A DNA stretch of 64,000 bases from Spongiactinospora sp. TRM90649 (lineage in GTDB: Bacteria; Actinomycetota; Actinomycetes; Streptosporangiales; Streptosporangiaceae), in contig NZ_JARLTC010000032.1 in NCBI RefSeq assembly GCF_029382225.1, positions 92,250 to 156,249 of the forward strand, read 5' to 3'. The notes beneath the pieces are model-generated. The model made no database searches and was not told the origin of the DNA. It was given only the letters and a program-made list of their open reading frames with translations. Below are positions 42,135 to 51,704 of the stretch, piece by piece (position 1 is the stretch's first letter; every line of letters begins with the position of its first letter). The position numbers were made by a program, and so were the translations under genes.

Positions 42135-45100
42135 TCACAGATTGGCCGACAGCGCCCGCCGTGACGCCTCCACCCACCGGGGCACGCCGACCCGTTCGGC
42201 GACCGCCACGGCCTTCTCGTAGTGGTCTCTCGCGGCCTCCGGGAGGCCCAGACGGATCGCGAGGTCGCCCAGCGTCAGCGCCACCGGCCACAGCGCGACC
42301 ACGCCGGTGCCCGCGCCCGCGATGCGGTCGGAGAACGGCTTCAGGGTGTCGTAGGACTCCTGCATCCGCATGCGGTCCTCCAGCAGCATGCCGGTCAGCG
42401 CCCGCCAGGTCATGGTCAGCTCGTAGAGGAAGTCGGGCCGCACGGGGGTGCGGACCGCCGCGACGGCGCGGGCGTCGCGCTGGTGACCCGCGGAGGCCAG
42501 GGCCAGGGCGTAGGCGTCGAGGGTCCACTTGGCCCCGCGCTGGTGCGCCTCGGACAGCGGCTCGACCATCTCGGCGGCGCGGCCGTCCACCAGGTGCAGG
42601 CAGAACGACGTGATCAGCGGGAGGTCCTGGCGGCCCTCCAGCATGCCGGCCCGCGCGGTCAGCCTGGCCGCCTCGCGGTAGGCGGTCTCCGCCCCGGCGT
42701 AGTCGCCGGCGATCATCCGCCGCTGCCCGGCGTACCACGCGCCGACGGCCCCGGGGGCGGGCAGGTCGTACTGCCTGGCGAGCTGCTCGGCGGAGGCCAC
42801 CTCGGCGTCGGCCGTGGCGAAGTCGCCCCTGGCCGCCGCGCACTCCATCAGCACCAGATGGGCCAGCGCCTGCACGGCGACCTGCCCGGACGCCTGGCCG
42901 ACCGACAGCAGCTCGCGCCCGATCGCCTCGCGCTCGCCCACCGCCGGGATGCCGTAGGACTGGCGCAGCCGCCCGCTGAGCGCCACCGCCAGCAGCGCGG
43001 GGTCGCCGCTGAGCCTGGCCAGCTCCTCGGCTTCGAGCGACGCCTCGTGGCCCCGGCCGGTGGCCGAGCCCTCCAGCTCCAGCGCGAGCGTGGCCAGCAG
43101 GCTGGCGCGCAGCGCCTGCTCCTGCGCGGGCAGCTCGATCAGCGCCTTCTCGGTGACGTTGACGATCTCCCACGCGGTGCGGGTGAAGTCGCGCGCCATG
43201 CCCTTGTGCGGGACGGCGAGCGACGCGGCGACGCGCGCCGTCAGTTCGAGGTCGCCGAGCGGGAGCGCGGCGTCCATGGCGGCCCGGCGCTGCCTGCGCG
43301 CCGCCGCCATGTCGCCGCACAGCCCGAGCGCCTTGATCAGCCGCAGCGAGAGCTGCAACCGCTCCCGGACGTGCTGCTCGCCCTCGGTACGGCCCGACCG
43401 GTCGAACGCGTTGATCGCCTGCTGCCACAGGTTGGCCGCCTCGCGGTGCGCGAACCGCCGCTCGGCCTGGTCTGCGGCGAGGCTGGCGTAGTGGACGGCC
43501 TTGGCCGCCGTCTCCGCCGTCCCCGCAGCGTCGAAGTGGTGGGCGAGCGCGGCGACGTCGGACGGGTTGCGCCGCTCGATGGCCGCGGCCACCGCGGCGT
43601 GCAGGCGGGTCCTGCGCAGCCGGGAGGCGTCGGAGTAGAGCGTGTCGCGGACCAGGTCGTGGTCGAAGCGGAGCATGCCCGGCCCCGGCTCGGTGACCAG
43701 CCCGGCCAGCAGCGCGGCCTCGACCGCCTCCACCACGGCGTCCTCGTCGCCCGCGACGTCCACCAGCAGGTCGACGTCGACGTCGCGGCCGATGACGGCC
43801 GCCTGGAGCAGGATCTGCTGCGCGGGGCCGGGCAGCCGGGCGATCCGGCGGCGCAGCACGTCGCGCACGCCGGACGGCACGCCGGTCAGCACCTCAGCCG
43901 AGGTGGTGCGCCCCCTGGTGGCCTCGGAGTCGAGCAGCCGCACGGTCTCGCGCACGAAGAACGGGTTTCCGCCGGTGCGTTCGGCGATGGTGTTGACGGC
44001 GTCTTCGTCCACCTCGCGCACACAGGTGGCGCGGACCAGCTCGGCGACGCTCTTCTGGTCGAGCCCGGACAGCCCCACGCGGACCGGGCCGAGCCGGGCG
44101 AGCGCCGCGAGGACGTCGGCCTGCTCGCCGGTGATCTCGCTGTCCCTGGCGGTGACCACGAGCAGCACCCTGCTGGTGGCCAGCAGGCTGGGCAGCGCCC
44201 GCAGCAGCGCGAGCGTCTGGGCGTCGGCCCAGTGCAGGTCCTCCAGGACGAGCAGCAGCGGGCACTCCTTGGCCACGGCGGCGAGATAGCCGCCGACGGC
44301 CCGGTGCAGGCGGAACCCGCCGGAGGCGATGTCGTCGTCGGGCGCGGGCGCGGTGTCGTCCAGCAGCGGCGCGAGGAGCTGGGCGTATTCCCCCGGGCCG
44401 ACGGTGGACACCAGCTTGCGCAGGATCTCCACCCAGGCCCAGCCCGGCGGGGTCGCGCTGCTGTCGGGGCAGGCGCCCGCGGCGGCGATCCAGCCCTCGG
44501 TGCCGAGGGTGAGCGCGAGCCTGCGCACCAGCGTGGACTTGCCCTCGCCCGCGTCGCCGCTCACCACGGCGACGGTGAAGTGGCCGGTACGGCCCGCCGC
44601 GGTGACCAGCCGCGCCAGCTCGTTCTCCCGGCCGACGAAGGGCTCGGGCTCCAGCGGTGGAAGGTCGGGCACGGTGGCCGTGGGACGCGGCGGCCAGGTG
44701 TCGGCGACGGCGGGCATCGCCCGCGCACGCTGCGGCGGCCCGGCCAGCTCCAGGTCGGGCGACTGGGCCAGGATGTCGGACTCCAGCTTGCGCAGCGCCG
44801 GGCCGGGGTCGATGCCCAGCTCGTCGGCCAGGATCGTGCGGGCCCTGCGCAGCGCGGCGAGGGCGTCGCCCTGGCGTCCGCCCCGGTAGAGGCCGAGGGC
44901 CAGCAGCCGCCAGCCCTCCTCGCGCAGCGGGTGCTCGGAGGTCAGCGCCTCAAGATCGGGGACCGTCTCGGCCGGCATGCCGAGCCGCAGGCCGGTGTCG
45001 GCGTGCCGCTCCCTGGCCACGAGCCGCAGCTCGTTGAGCCGGTTGACCTCCGCCTCGGCCCACGGCTGCTCGGCGAAGTCGGAGTAGGGGGTGCCGCGCC

Positions 45101-45524
45101 ACAGCCCGAGCGCCTTGGCCAGCCGCGCCCGCGCGGACGCGGGATCGTCGGCCTCGGCGTTCTCGCCCGCCGCGCGGACCATCTCCTCGAACCGCAGGGC
45201 GTCCACCTGGTCGGGGGCGACGCGCAGCGCGTAGCCCGAGGCCACGGTGACCAGCAGGCGGTTGGGACCGCCTCGGGGCCTGCCGGGTTCGAGCACCCGG
45301 CGCAGCCGGGAGATGTAGACCTGGAGCCCCGACTGCGCGCCCTTGGCCGCGTCGTCGTCCCACAGGTCGTAGAGCAGGGAGTCGACGGGGACCACCTGCC
45401 CGCGTGCGACGAGTAACCGGGCGAGCACGGCGCGTTGCCGTAGACCGCCGAGGTCGAGCTCGTCGTCGCCTTCGTACGCCTCGACCGGCCCAAGCACGCG
45501 GAACGCCACCATGTCAGCCGCCAC
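42135..45524 (-). CDS. SARP/AfsR-type regulator with AAA ATPase and TPR region
   Basis: 1129 residues. An OmpR-like winged helix (about 5-95: FRVLGPVEAY, GGLRQRAVLARLLVARGQVV, YISRLRRVLEPG) and a bacterial transcription-activation domain (about 100-250) form the SARP unit. A STAND/AAA ATPase follows, with Walker A VVSGDAGEGKSTLV near 328 and LLLVLEDLHWAD as Walker B, and the C-terminal half is helical repeat (TPR-like). This layout is that of AfsR and of pathway-level activators. No biosynthetic cluster adjoins it in the window, so it may be a pleiotropic regulator. Start is uncertain: GTG 45524 or ATG 45512; neither has a strong ribosome site. Confidence 0.9.
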   Translation of the reverse strand: MAADMVAFRVLGPVEAYEGDDELDLGGLRQRAVLARLLVARGQVVPVDSLLYDLWDDDAAKGAQSGLQVYISRLRRVLEPGRPRGGPNRLLVTVASGYALRVAPDQVDALRFEEMVRAAGENAEADDPASARARLAKALGLWRGTPYSDFAEQPWAEAEVNRLNELRLVARERHADTGLRLGMPAETVPDLEALTSEHPLREEGWRLLALGLYRGGRQGDALAALRRARTILADELGIDPGPALRKLESDILAQSPDLELAGPPQRARAMPAVADTWPPRPTATVPDLPPLEPEPFVGRENELARLVTAAGRTGHFTVAVVSGDAGEGKSTLVRRLALTLGTEGWIAAAGACPDSSATPPGWAWVEILRKLVSTVGPGEYAQLLAPLLDDTAPAPDDDIASGGFRLHRAVGGYLAAVAKECPLLLVLEDLHWADAQTLALLRALPSLLATSRVLLVVTARDSEITGEQADVLAALARLGPVRVGLSGLDQKSVAELVRATCVREVDEDAVNTIAERTGGNPFFVRETVRLLDSEATRGRTTSAEVLTGVPSGVRDVLRRRIARLPGPAQQILLQAAVIGRDVDVDLLVDVAGDEDAVVEAVEAALLAGLVTEPGPGMLRFDHDLVRDTLYSDASRLRRTRLHAAVAAAIERRNPSDVAALAHHFDAAGTAETAAKAVHYASLAADQAERRFAHREAANLWQQAINAFDRSGRTEGEQHVRERLQLSLRLIKALGLCGDMAAARRQRRAAMDAALPLGDLELTARVAASLAVPHKGMARDFTRTAWEIVNVTEKALIELPAQEQALRASLLATLALELEGSATGRGHEASLEAEELARLSGDPALLAVALSGRLRQSYGIPAVGEREAIGRELLSVGQASGQVAVQALAHLVLMECAAARGDFATADAEVASAEQLARQYDLPAPGAVGAWYAGQRRMIAGDYAGAETAYREAARLTARAGMLEGRQDLPLITSFCLHLVDGRAAEMVEPLSEAHQRGAKWTLDAYALALASAGHQRDARAVAAVRTPVRPDFLYELTMTWRALTGMLLEDRMRMQESYDTLKPFSDRIAGAGTGVVALWPVALTLGDLAIRLGLPEAARDHYEKAVAVAERVGVPRWVEASRRALSANL

Positions 45525-45646
45525 GCTATGCGCGCCCGTGAAGGGGGCACAAGCCGTACCGGCTCATTGCGGTGCCGGCGTGACCACGGACGCCGATGTT
45601 ATGGAAATCACCTATGGGGGCGAACGCGGGCATCGGGGATGATGCG

Positions 45647-46777
45647 CTACTCGCGTGCCGCGGCTCCGTCGCCGTGGACCTCACCGTGGACCTCACCGCG
45701 GTCCTCAACGTGGGCCGCCTCCTCGACCTTCCGACCTGATGGCCGACCTGCTCGTCCGTCACGCCTCCGCAAGAGGGACCAGGCGCCGAGCGCCAGCCCA
45801 CCGAAGGGGATCTCGATAGTGTAGGTCCAGAAGCCGAACAGCAGTGCCGCGGCCGTCGCGGCGGGCAACGGCACACCGAAGGCGTTCAGCAGCGCGAGCA
45901 CCCCGAGTTCCATGATCCCGGCGCCGCTCGGGGTGACGAGCGCGGTGGTCAGCACCCGTGAGAGGGCGAAGACCGCGATCGACTCGGCGAGTCCGGGGTA
46001 GGCGCCGGTGGCCTGCAGACAGCAGATCATGATGAGCCACTGGAAGCCCATGAACGCGATCATGCCGATGGTCAGGCCGGGCCAGCGCCGCCGCACGATG
46101 CCCGCGGTGTCGGCGCGCAGCCGGGTCAGCGCCTCGGAGGCGGCGTGCTCGCGGGGGCGCAGCCGGTGGGGGAGCACCCGCACGAAGCCGTCCAGGCCGC
46201 GCCCGAGCAGGGCGGCGGCGCGGTCCCAGTACAGGGCGAGCGCCACGATCGCGACGAGCGTCAGGATGGACAGCGCGCCGACCCACCCGGCCTGGGCGAT
46301 CCGCTGGTCGGGCACCCGCCCGGCGAGCAGCAGCGCCAGGATGCCGACGGCGGGCAGGATGAAGCGGAACAGGTTGTTCCAGATGCCGGTGGTCAGCGTG
46401 GAGACCACGACGGCCCGGAACGGGAACCCCCACCCCTTGGTCATCGCGAAGGTCAGCGCCACGCCGAGCGCCCCGCCGAACGGCAGCAGGTTGCTCACCG
46501 CGCTGCTGCCCGCGTTGAGCGTGAGCGCCTGCGGATGCGTCAGCCCGGGCAGCGACGAGGTCAGCACCACCGTGTAGGCGGCGAGGCTGGCCAGCCACGT
46601 GAGCGACATGAGCAGCACCATCAGCGGGCTCATCTGGGCGAATTCCGACCCGATCTGAGCCCAGGAGACCTCTTTGTCGGTCAGAGCGCCGACGACCTGC
46701 GGCAAAAAGACGATCAGTCCGGCCGCCAGGCCGAGCGAGACGACGGACAGAAGGATCTGTATCCGGGTGTTCTTCAT
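45647..46777 (-). CDS. AglD/MprF-type (LPG-synthase transmembrane region) membrane protein
   Basis: 376 residues with eight or more hydrophobic segments. The family (UPF0104) includes the flippase part of MprF and archaeal AglD. It shows SSAVSNLLPFGGALGVALTFAM, a typical core loop, GIWNNLFRFILPAVG and TPSGAGIMELGVLALL. The tail is charged (EDRGEVHGEVHGDG). It is on the same strand as the PIG-L gene 60 nt upstream. It probably handles a lipid-linked sugar or phospholipid. ATG 46777 is preferred to an in-frame GTG 9 nt earlier. Confidence 0.85.
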   Translation of the reverse strand: MKNTRIQILLSVVSLGLAAGLIVFLPQVVGALTDKEVSWAQIGSEFAQMSPLMVLLMSLTWLASLAAYTVVLTSSLPGLTHPQALTLNAGSSAVSNLLPFGGALGVALTFAMTKGWGFPFRAVVVSTLTTGIWNNLFRFILPAVGILALLLAGRVPDQRIAQAGWVGALSILTLVAIVALALYWDRAAALLGRGLDGFVRVLPHRLRPREHAASEALTRLRADTAGIVRRRWPGLTIGMIAFMGFQWLIMICCLQATGAYPGLAESIAVFALSRVLTTALVTPSGAGIMELGVLALLNAFGVPLPAATAAALLFGFWTYTIEIPFGGLALGAWSLLRRRDGRAGRPSGRKVEEAAHVEDRGEVHGEVHGDGAAARE

Positions 46778-46837
46778 GGCGGCCACCAGTCTGCCCTGCG
46801 GAATTCCCCGCTGTGCTCATCCCACAGGACGAATCCG

Positions 46838-47662
46838 TCATCCCTCCGGGGGCGCCTCGAACGGGTGTTTCATCCTGCTGCCGGACGGCAGGTCGCGCCG
46901 GACGTACCATTCGGTGCGGAATATCAGCCGGTAGAACGGGCGCGGGATCTTCAGCATCACCCCGAGCGTGCGATCGCCGTCGCCGCCCGTGGCCTGCGTT
47001 GCGTGCGCCGCCATGCTGGCGCGCTTCTGCCGCGCGAAACGGCCCACGCTGACCCGGTGGGTGATCGTCTCGGCGGGGGAGTAGGCCCGCTCGAACGTGC
47101 GCAGGTCGAGTTCCGGCGGGAACTTGTAGAACCGGCCCGCCAGGCGGAGCGCGCGCAGGAGCAGGTCGCGATCGACCGTGGCCTCCAGCACGATCGGCGT
47201 GCCCGCGATCTCGGCCGCCCGCCTGCCCACGCGGTGGACCTGCACGTGGTCGGGATGGCCGTAGCCGCCCGCCGGGTCGTAGATGGTGACCAGGTCGGCG
47301 GCCTCCTCCTTGAGCACCGCGGCGAGCCGCTGGGCGGCCTCCTCGGTGTCGGCGTCGATGAAGGCGTTGTCCGGACGGTCGTAGGCCAGGCCGCCGGCCG
47401 CGCTCAGCCCGGAGTCGGCGTAGCCGAGCTTCACGACCCGCGCACAGCCCAGCAGCGCCGCCGAGCGGTACAGCTCGGACATGCGGGTCTCGCCCAGCGC
47501 CTCGCCGGGCGCCAGGTCGGCCAGCCCGCGCTCGCCGGCCGTGGCCACCACCAGCACGACCCGGTGCCCCTGGGCCGCGAGCATGGCCATGGTCCCGGCC
47601 GTGAGCAGCGCCTCGTCATCTGGATGGGCGTGGAAGAAGACTGCTGTGCTTATGGCGCTCAT
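46838..47662 (-). CDS. PIG-L/LmbE-family zinc deacetylase
   Basis: 274 residues. The metal-binding motif AHPDDE near residue 13 and GGYGHPDHVQVHR further on are those of PIG-L, MshB and Mca enzymes, which remove acetyl groups from N-acetylglucosamine-inositol-type substrates. The chain includes TAGERGLADLAPGEALGETR, common to the MshB branch. Context (AglD-like gene downstream, GT4 divergent) fits glycolipid or mycothiol-like chemistry, but the substrate cannot be read. Confidence 0.9.
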   Translation of the reverse strand: MSAISTAVFFHAHPDDEALLTAGTMAMLAAQGHRVVLVVATAGERGLADLAPGEALGETRMSELYRSAALLGCARVVKLGYADSGLSAAGGLAYDRPDNAFIDADTEEAAQRLAAVLKEEAADLVTIYDPAGGYGHPDHVQVHRVGRRAAEIAGTPIVLEATVDRDLLLRALRLAGRFYKFPPELDLRTFERAYSPAETITHRVSVGRFARQKRASMAAHATQATGGDGDRTLGVMLKIPRPFYRLIFRTEWYVRRDLPSGSRMKHPFEAPPEG

Positions 47663-47764
47663 CTCCGTTCCCGCGGCTCAACGGCGTGTCGGGGGGTATG
47701 AGCAAACCCTATCCCGCCGTCCGGGCGGAGAACGCGACGTGTGATCCCCCCGTACGCTGAGACG

Positions 47765-48883
47765 GTGAGGATCCTCCACGTCAGCGACTGCTATCTCCCA
47801 CGTCTCGGCGGCATCGAGGTCCAGGTCGCCGATCTCACGGCGGCCCAGGCGAAGTCCGGTCACGAGGTCGAAGTGGCCACCGCCACGCCGGGCGACCCGC
47901 TGCCCGGCGTGCACAGGATCGTCGCGCCCATGCCGTTCGACCTGCCGGTCCACCCGTTCGGGGTCGGGCGGACGCTGCGGCTGCTGGCCGCGCGTCGGCC
48001 CGACGTGGTCCACGTCCACGCGGGCGCCGTGTCGCCGTTCGCCTGGATGGCCGCCCGCGCGGCGGCGCGGGCGCGCCTGCCGCTGGTCGTGACCGTGCAC
48101 AGCATGTGGGATCCCGTGACCAAGGGCGTCTACGCCGCGCTGGGCGGGACCTACGACTGGCGGCGCTGGGGGCTGGTCGGCACCGCCGTCAGCGAGGCCG
48201 CCGCGCGGCCCATCCGCGCGGTCGCCGGGCGCGGCGTGCCGGTGCACGTCGTCTCCAACGGCCTCGACATCTCCGGCTGGCGGCCGACCGGCCCCGCGCG
48301 CCATGCCGCGCCGGGCGATCCCGTCCACGTGGTCGCCGTCGGCAGGCTCGCCCCGCGCAAACACCCCCTGCGGCTGCTGAGGATGCTCCAGACGGCCGAG
48401 CGCCGCGCCCCCGGCCTCCGGGCCACCATCGTGGGCGACGGCCCGGCCAGGGCCTCCATGGAGCGCCATCTGCGGCGCGAGGGGATGACCGGCTGGGTCG
48501 AGCTGCCCGGCAGGCTGTCGCGCGAGCGGATCCGCGCCCTGCTGGCGGAGGCAGACGTCTTCGTGGCCCCGGCGCCCAGGGAGTCCTTCGGCCTGGCCGC
48601 CCTGGAGGCGCGGGCCGCCGGGGTGCCCGTGGTGGCGCGGGCGCAGAGCGGCGTGGCCGACTTCGTCAGGCCCGGCGAGGAGGGGCTGCTCGGCCGCGAC
48701 CTCGCGGAGATGGCCGCCTCCATCGCCAGGCTGGCCACCGACACCGGCCTGCGCGAGCGGATCGCCGCGCACAACCGCGAGACCGAGCCGGTGCGGTGCT
48801 CGTGGCCCTCGGTGCTCGCCGGTTTCGAGCGCTGCTACGAGCAGGCGGTGTCCCGCGCGCGGGGCCGTCCGTTCAGCGGTTGA
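47765..48883 (+). CDS. GT4-family (GT-B) glycosyltransferase
   Basis: 372 residues. Two Rossmann domains: RILHVSDCYLPRLGGIEVQV with the family-4 N-terminus, VVHVHAGAVSPFA and VVTVHSMWDP, then VAVGRLAPRKHPLRLLRM (start of the C-domain), ATIVGDGPARASM, and the EX7E region ESFGLAALEARAAG. Probably a mannosyl- or glucosyltransferase acting on a lipid acceptor. GTG 47765 is taken as start; no good ribosome site. It converges on the DUF2079 gene, 7 nt apart. Confidence 0.9.
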   Translation: MRILHVSDCYLPRLGGIEVQVADLTAAQAKSGHEVEVATATPGDPLPGVHRIVAPMPFDLPVHPFGVGRTLRLLAARRPDVVHVHAGAVSPFAWMAARAAARARLPLVVTVHSMWDPVTKGVYAALGGTYDWRRWGLVGTAVSEAAARPIRAVAGRGVPVHVVSNGLDISGWRPTGPARHAAPGDPVHVVAVGRLAPRKHPLRLLRMLQTAERRAPGLRATIVGDGPARASMERHLRREGMTGWVELPGRLSRERIRALLAEADVFVAPAPRESFGLAALEARAAGVPVVARAQSGVADFVRPGEEGLLGRDLAEMAASIARLATDTGLRERIAAHNRETEPVRCSWPSVLAGFERCYEQAVSRARGRPFSG

Positions 48884-48890
48884 GCGCCAC

Positions 48891-50393
48891 TCAGCGGTTG
48901 AGCACCACGATGCCCTCGCGCTCGAAGACCTTCCGGTAACCGGCGGCGACCAGCTCGTCCACCCGCTGGCGCGGGATGTCGGCCGACGCGAACGGGAACT
49001 CCCCGTTGCGCACGTCGGCCACCACCCAGGGCGCGCCCCTCGGCTGGTGGTCCAGCAGCAGGACCGTGGTCCGCGAGCTCAGCGCGGGCCCGATCGAGTT
49101 CGACGTCTCCACCACGACCCCGGAGGGCACCTTGGCGACCGCCTTTGCGGCGGCCGAGGCCCGCGCGTCCCGCTGGTAGAAGGTCGGATGCACGAGCTGG
49201 TCGAAGGCGAAGCGCGGCAGCAGCGTGAGCGCCACCACGAGCGTCCCCGCCGCCCAGACCAGGACCAGCCCCTTGTCCTCCCGCCGCATCCACCCGAGCA
49301 ACCGCACCAGCCCGTCCACCCCGGCACAGAACAGGATGACGACGGTGAAGGCGCTGTAGTGGAAGTCGGCCGCCCACCACAGCGCGCGGTCGGACAGCAT
49401 CCGCTCCATCACCATCGGCAGCGCGGCCAGAGCCAGAGGGGAGAGCAGGCAGAGCATCAGCGCCGGCCACGCGAGCAGTAGCACGGTGTCCAGCTTGGTC
49501 TCCTCGCCCAAAAGCAGGCGGAACAGGGCCAGGGGATCCCGCACCAGGGCCAGCGCGAGGCCGGGAACGTCGGGGGCGAGGTGGCCGTAGGCCCAGAAGT
49601 CGCGGGGGTCGCCGCCCGCCATGGGGATGAGCACCCCGCGCACCAGTATGGTCCAACCGCCGCCGATCAGCCCGAACGAGACTCCGGCCAGGCGTTCGCC
49701 GGTGAGGAACAGGAACAGGCCGAAGCCGATCACCATCAGGCCCATGTCCTCCTTCACCAGGAGAAGCGTGGCCATGGCGATGTAGGCATGCGTTTCCTTG
49801 CGCGCGTGCAGGCGCTCGATCAGGATCGCGGTGAGCAGCGGGGCGAAGGCGGCCTCGTGGAAGTCGAAGTTGGCCGCCTGTGCCACAGGCCAGGACAAGG
49901 CGTAGGCGACGGCGACGAGATAGGCCGGCGTCGTGCCGAGCATTCGGCGGGTGTAGAGCCACAGGAAAGGGATGGCCCCGGCGAGGAGCACGGCCTGGAG
50001 CACGATCAGGGTGGCCGGGCCGTCGTGGATCCAGTAGAACGGCGCGAGCAGGGCCAGGATGGGAGAGAAGTGGTCGCCGAGCTGGAGATAGTCCATGCCC
50101 CGGTCCAGGGTCACTCCCCGTGAGGGCACGAAGGGGGCGCCGAACCGCGAGTATCCCCGCACCGCCTGGTCGAAGATGACCAGGTCGAAGGTGGTGGCGC
50201 GGAAGGTGTGGAGGCGGACCAGGCCGAGGGTGGCGTAGACGGTGGCGGCGGCGGTCACCAGCAGGGCGACTCTGGGGCGGTGGCCCCGCAGGGCCGCCGT
50301 CGCGCGGCGGGACAGGGCGTCGGGTAACACCCTCGCGAGCCGGTCCCACCGTCCGGGAGCGGGCGGCGCGCTGGTGCCGTCGGTGATGGTCAC
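48891..50393 (-). CDS. DUF2079 polytopic membrane protein (GT-C-like)
   Basis: 500 residues with ten or so hydrophobic segments. DUF2079 signatures: FDLVIFDQAVRGYSRFG, GDHFSPILALLAPFYWIHDGP and NFDFHEAAFAPLLTA. The outer C-terminal region has VVVETSNSIGPALSSR. These proteins are thought to be polyprenyl-phosphate-sugar-dependent transferases of the GT-C type. GTG 50393 is preferred; a longer in-frame start would run into the spacer. Minus-strand neighbour of the AglD/PIG-L/GT4 group. Confidence 0.87.
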   Translation of the reverse strand: MTITDGTSAPPAPGRWDRLARVLPDALSRRATAALRGHRPRVALLVTAAATVYATLGLVRLHTFRATTFDLVIFDQAVRGYSRFGAPFVPSRGVTLDRGMDYLQLGDHFSPILALLAPFYWIHDGPATLIVLQAVLLAGAIPFLWLYTRRMLGTTPAYLVAVAYALSWPVAQAANFDFHEAAFAPLLTAILIERLHARKETHAYIAMATLLLVKEDMGLMVIGFGLFLFLTGERLAGVSFGLIGGGWTILVRGVLIPMAGGDPRDFWAYGHLAPDVPGLALALVRDPLALFRLLLGEETKLDTVLLLAWPALMLCLLSPLALAALPMVMERMLSDRALWWAADFHYSAFTVVILFCAGVDGLVRLLGWMRREDKGLVLVWAAGTLVVALTLLPRFAFDQLVHPTFYQRDARASAAAKAVAKVPSGVVVETSNSIGPALSSRTTVLLLDHQPRGAPWVVADVRNGEFPFASADIPRQRVDELVAAGYRKVFEREGIVVLNR

Positions 50394-50519
50394 GGCGGAC
50401 ACACTAGGAGATCTCTCACATACTTGGCATTTCACCACGTAGGTGGTGGGAGTAGCCGTACCGGTCGCCGCGCCTGGGACCGGCACGGCTACTCGCTCAT
50501 GTCCGCGGGGGCGTTCCGC

Positions 50520-50578
50520 GACCGCACGCGCGGCCGTACGGCATGCGCCCCCGCAGCGCCGTAAGGCCGCGCGTGGTC
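50520..50578 (-). terminator. Long stem after the lipoprotein gene
   Basis: Arms 50520-50541 and 50559-50578 pair over about 19 bp with one bulge and one mismatch, 13 nt beyond the lipoprotein stop. A second inverted repeat (GTAGCCGT-CCGGTC with GACCGG-ACGGCTAC, about 50453-50493) lies next to it. No U-tract. Confidence 0.55.
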
Positions 50579-50590
50579 GGCCTGGTCGGC

Positions 50591-51019
50591 CTAGGAGCAG
50601 GCCTGCGCGAGCTTGGTGCCCGCCTCGGTCATCTTGGTGACCGCGTCGTTGGCGGCCGTGGGGTTCGACGCGTCGATCTTGATCCCGCCGAACGAGGTGG
50701 ACAGGTCGTTCAGCGCCGTGGCGGCCTCGCCGTCGGCCTTGGCGGCCAGGTCCTTGAGCTTGCCGGACAGGTCGGCGAACGCCTTGTTCATGCCCTCCGG
50801 GTCGGCGATCTTGGCGGTGACCGTGGTGCTGAAGTCGGTCAGCACCTTCTGGGCGTCGGCGCAGACCGCCGAGCTGCCGCCGGCCGCCGAGTCGCCGCCG
50901 GTGGTCGAGTCGCCGTCGGCCGTCGGGCTGCCGCCCGACGACCCGCAGGAGGCGAGGACGACGGCGGTGAGGGTGGAGGCCGCGGCGACACTGACACGGC
51001 GGATAAGGACGGTAGACAT
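50591..51019 (-). CDS. Lipoprotein of unknown function
   Basis: 142 residues. The signal SVAAASTLTAVVLASCGSSG ends in a lipobox (LASC), so Cys25 would be lipidated. A Gly/Ser/Thr linker is followed by a helical domain of about 90 residues (CADAQKVLTDFSTTVTAKI, LSGKLKDLAAKADG) ending in Cys, with two cysteines that may pair. Homologous small helical lipoproteins occur widely in actinobacteria without known role. Confidence 0.85.
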   Translation of the reverse strand: MSTVLIRRVSVAAASTLTAVVLASCGSSGGSPTADGDSTTGGDSAAGGSSAVCADAQKVLTDFSTTVTAKIADPEGMNKAFADLSGKLKDLAAKADGEAATALNDLSTSFGGIKIDASNPTAANDAVTKMTEAGTKLAQACS

Positions 51020-51126
51020 TGCTCTGCTTTCGGATTTGGGAGTCCTGGGGCTATTGCGACGCAGGTTACGTTAGGGGCGCGGCTTGCGAATGACTTTCAT
51101 CGTGCTTACAGGGGTAGAAGCACCGC

Positions 51127-51704
51127 ATGACGACGGGGGCGGCGGGCGAGGAGGCTCCGCCCGCGCTCAGGAAGGTCATCGGCCGCCAGATGCTTCTGCT
51201 GTTCGTGGTCGGCGACATCCTGGGCGCGGGCATCCACGCGCTGGTGGGCAAGGTCGCGGGACACGTGGGCGGGGCGCTGGGGCTGCCGTTCGTGGTGGCG
51301 TGGCGATCGGCGCTACGCCCTGCTGGCCGGTGACGGCGAGCCCGCGCGGGCGCTGTCGTTCCACCCGGTGCACGGCGCGTTCCTCGGGATCCTCGGCGGC
51401 ACCGCGCTCGCCTTCTACGCGCTGCTCGGCTTGTAGGATTCGGTCAACCTCGCGGAGGAGGCGAAAGACCCCCGCCGCGACTACCCGAGGGCGCTGTTCG
51501 GCGGCGTGGCCGTCGCCGCGGTGATCTACCTGGCCGTCGCCTTCACCGCCACAATGCTGGTCGACACCGCGCGCGGCCGTCCCGATCCTGGTCGGCGTGG
51601 CGCTGTGGTTCGTCAACCGCCTGATGGTCGGCCGGGGCGCGCCGCCGCCGGACTCGGACCGTCCGGCCGCCGACGCGCCCCCGGGCGGGCTCACCAGTAC
51701 ATGA
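51127..51704 (+). pseudogene. Decayed APC-family amino-acid permease
   Basis: The first 58 or so codons read as an APC transporter start (ALRKVIGRQMLLLFVVGDILGAGI, LVGKVAGHVGGALGLPFVV), then the frame breaks. Further on another frame gives ALAFYALLGL, a TAG stop at 51435-51437 where intact permeases have Glu of the FED motif, and DSVNLAEEAKDPRRDYPRALFGG. A last piece (VGVALWFVNRLMVGRG) stops at TGA 51702-51704. The 578 nt correspond to a gene that is normally about 1.4 kb, so large parts are deleted as well as mutated. Confidence 0.88.

Noticed and set aside
42222..45416. 1064-codon plus frame antisense to the SARP gene
   Set aside because: It is an exact mirror of codon bias in the real gene; the minus frame has clear SARP, AAA and TPR motifs.
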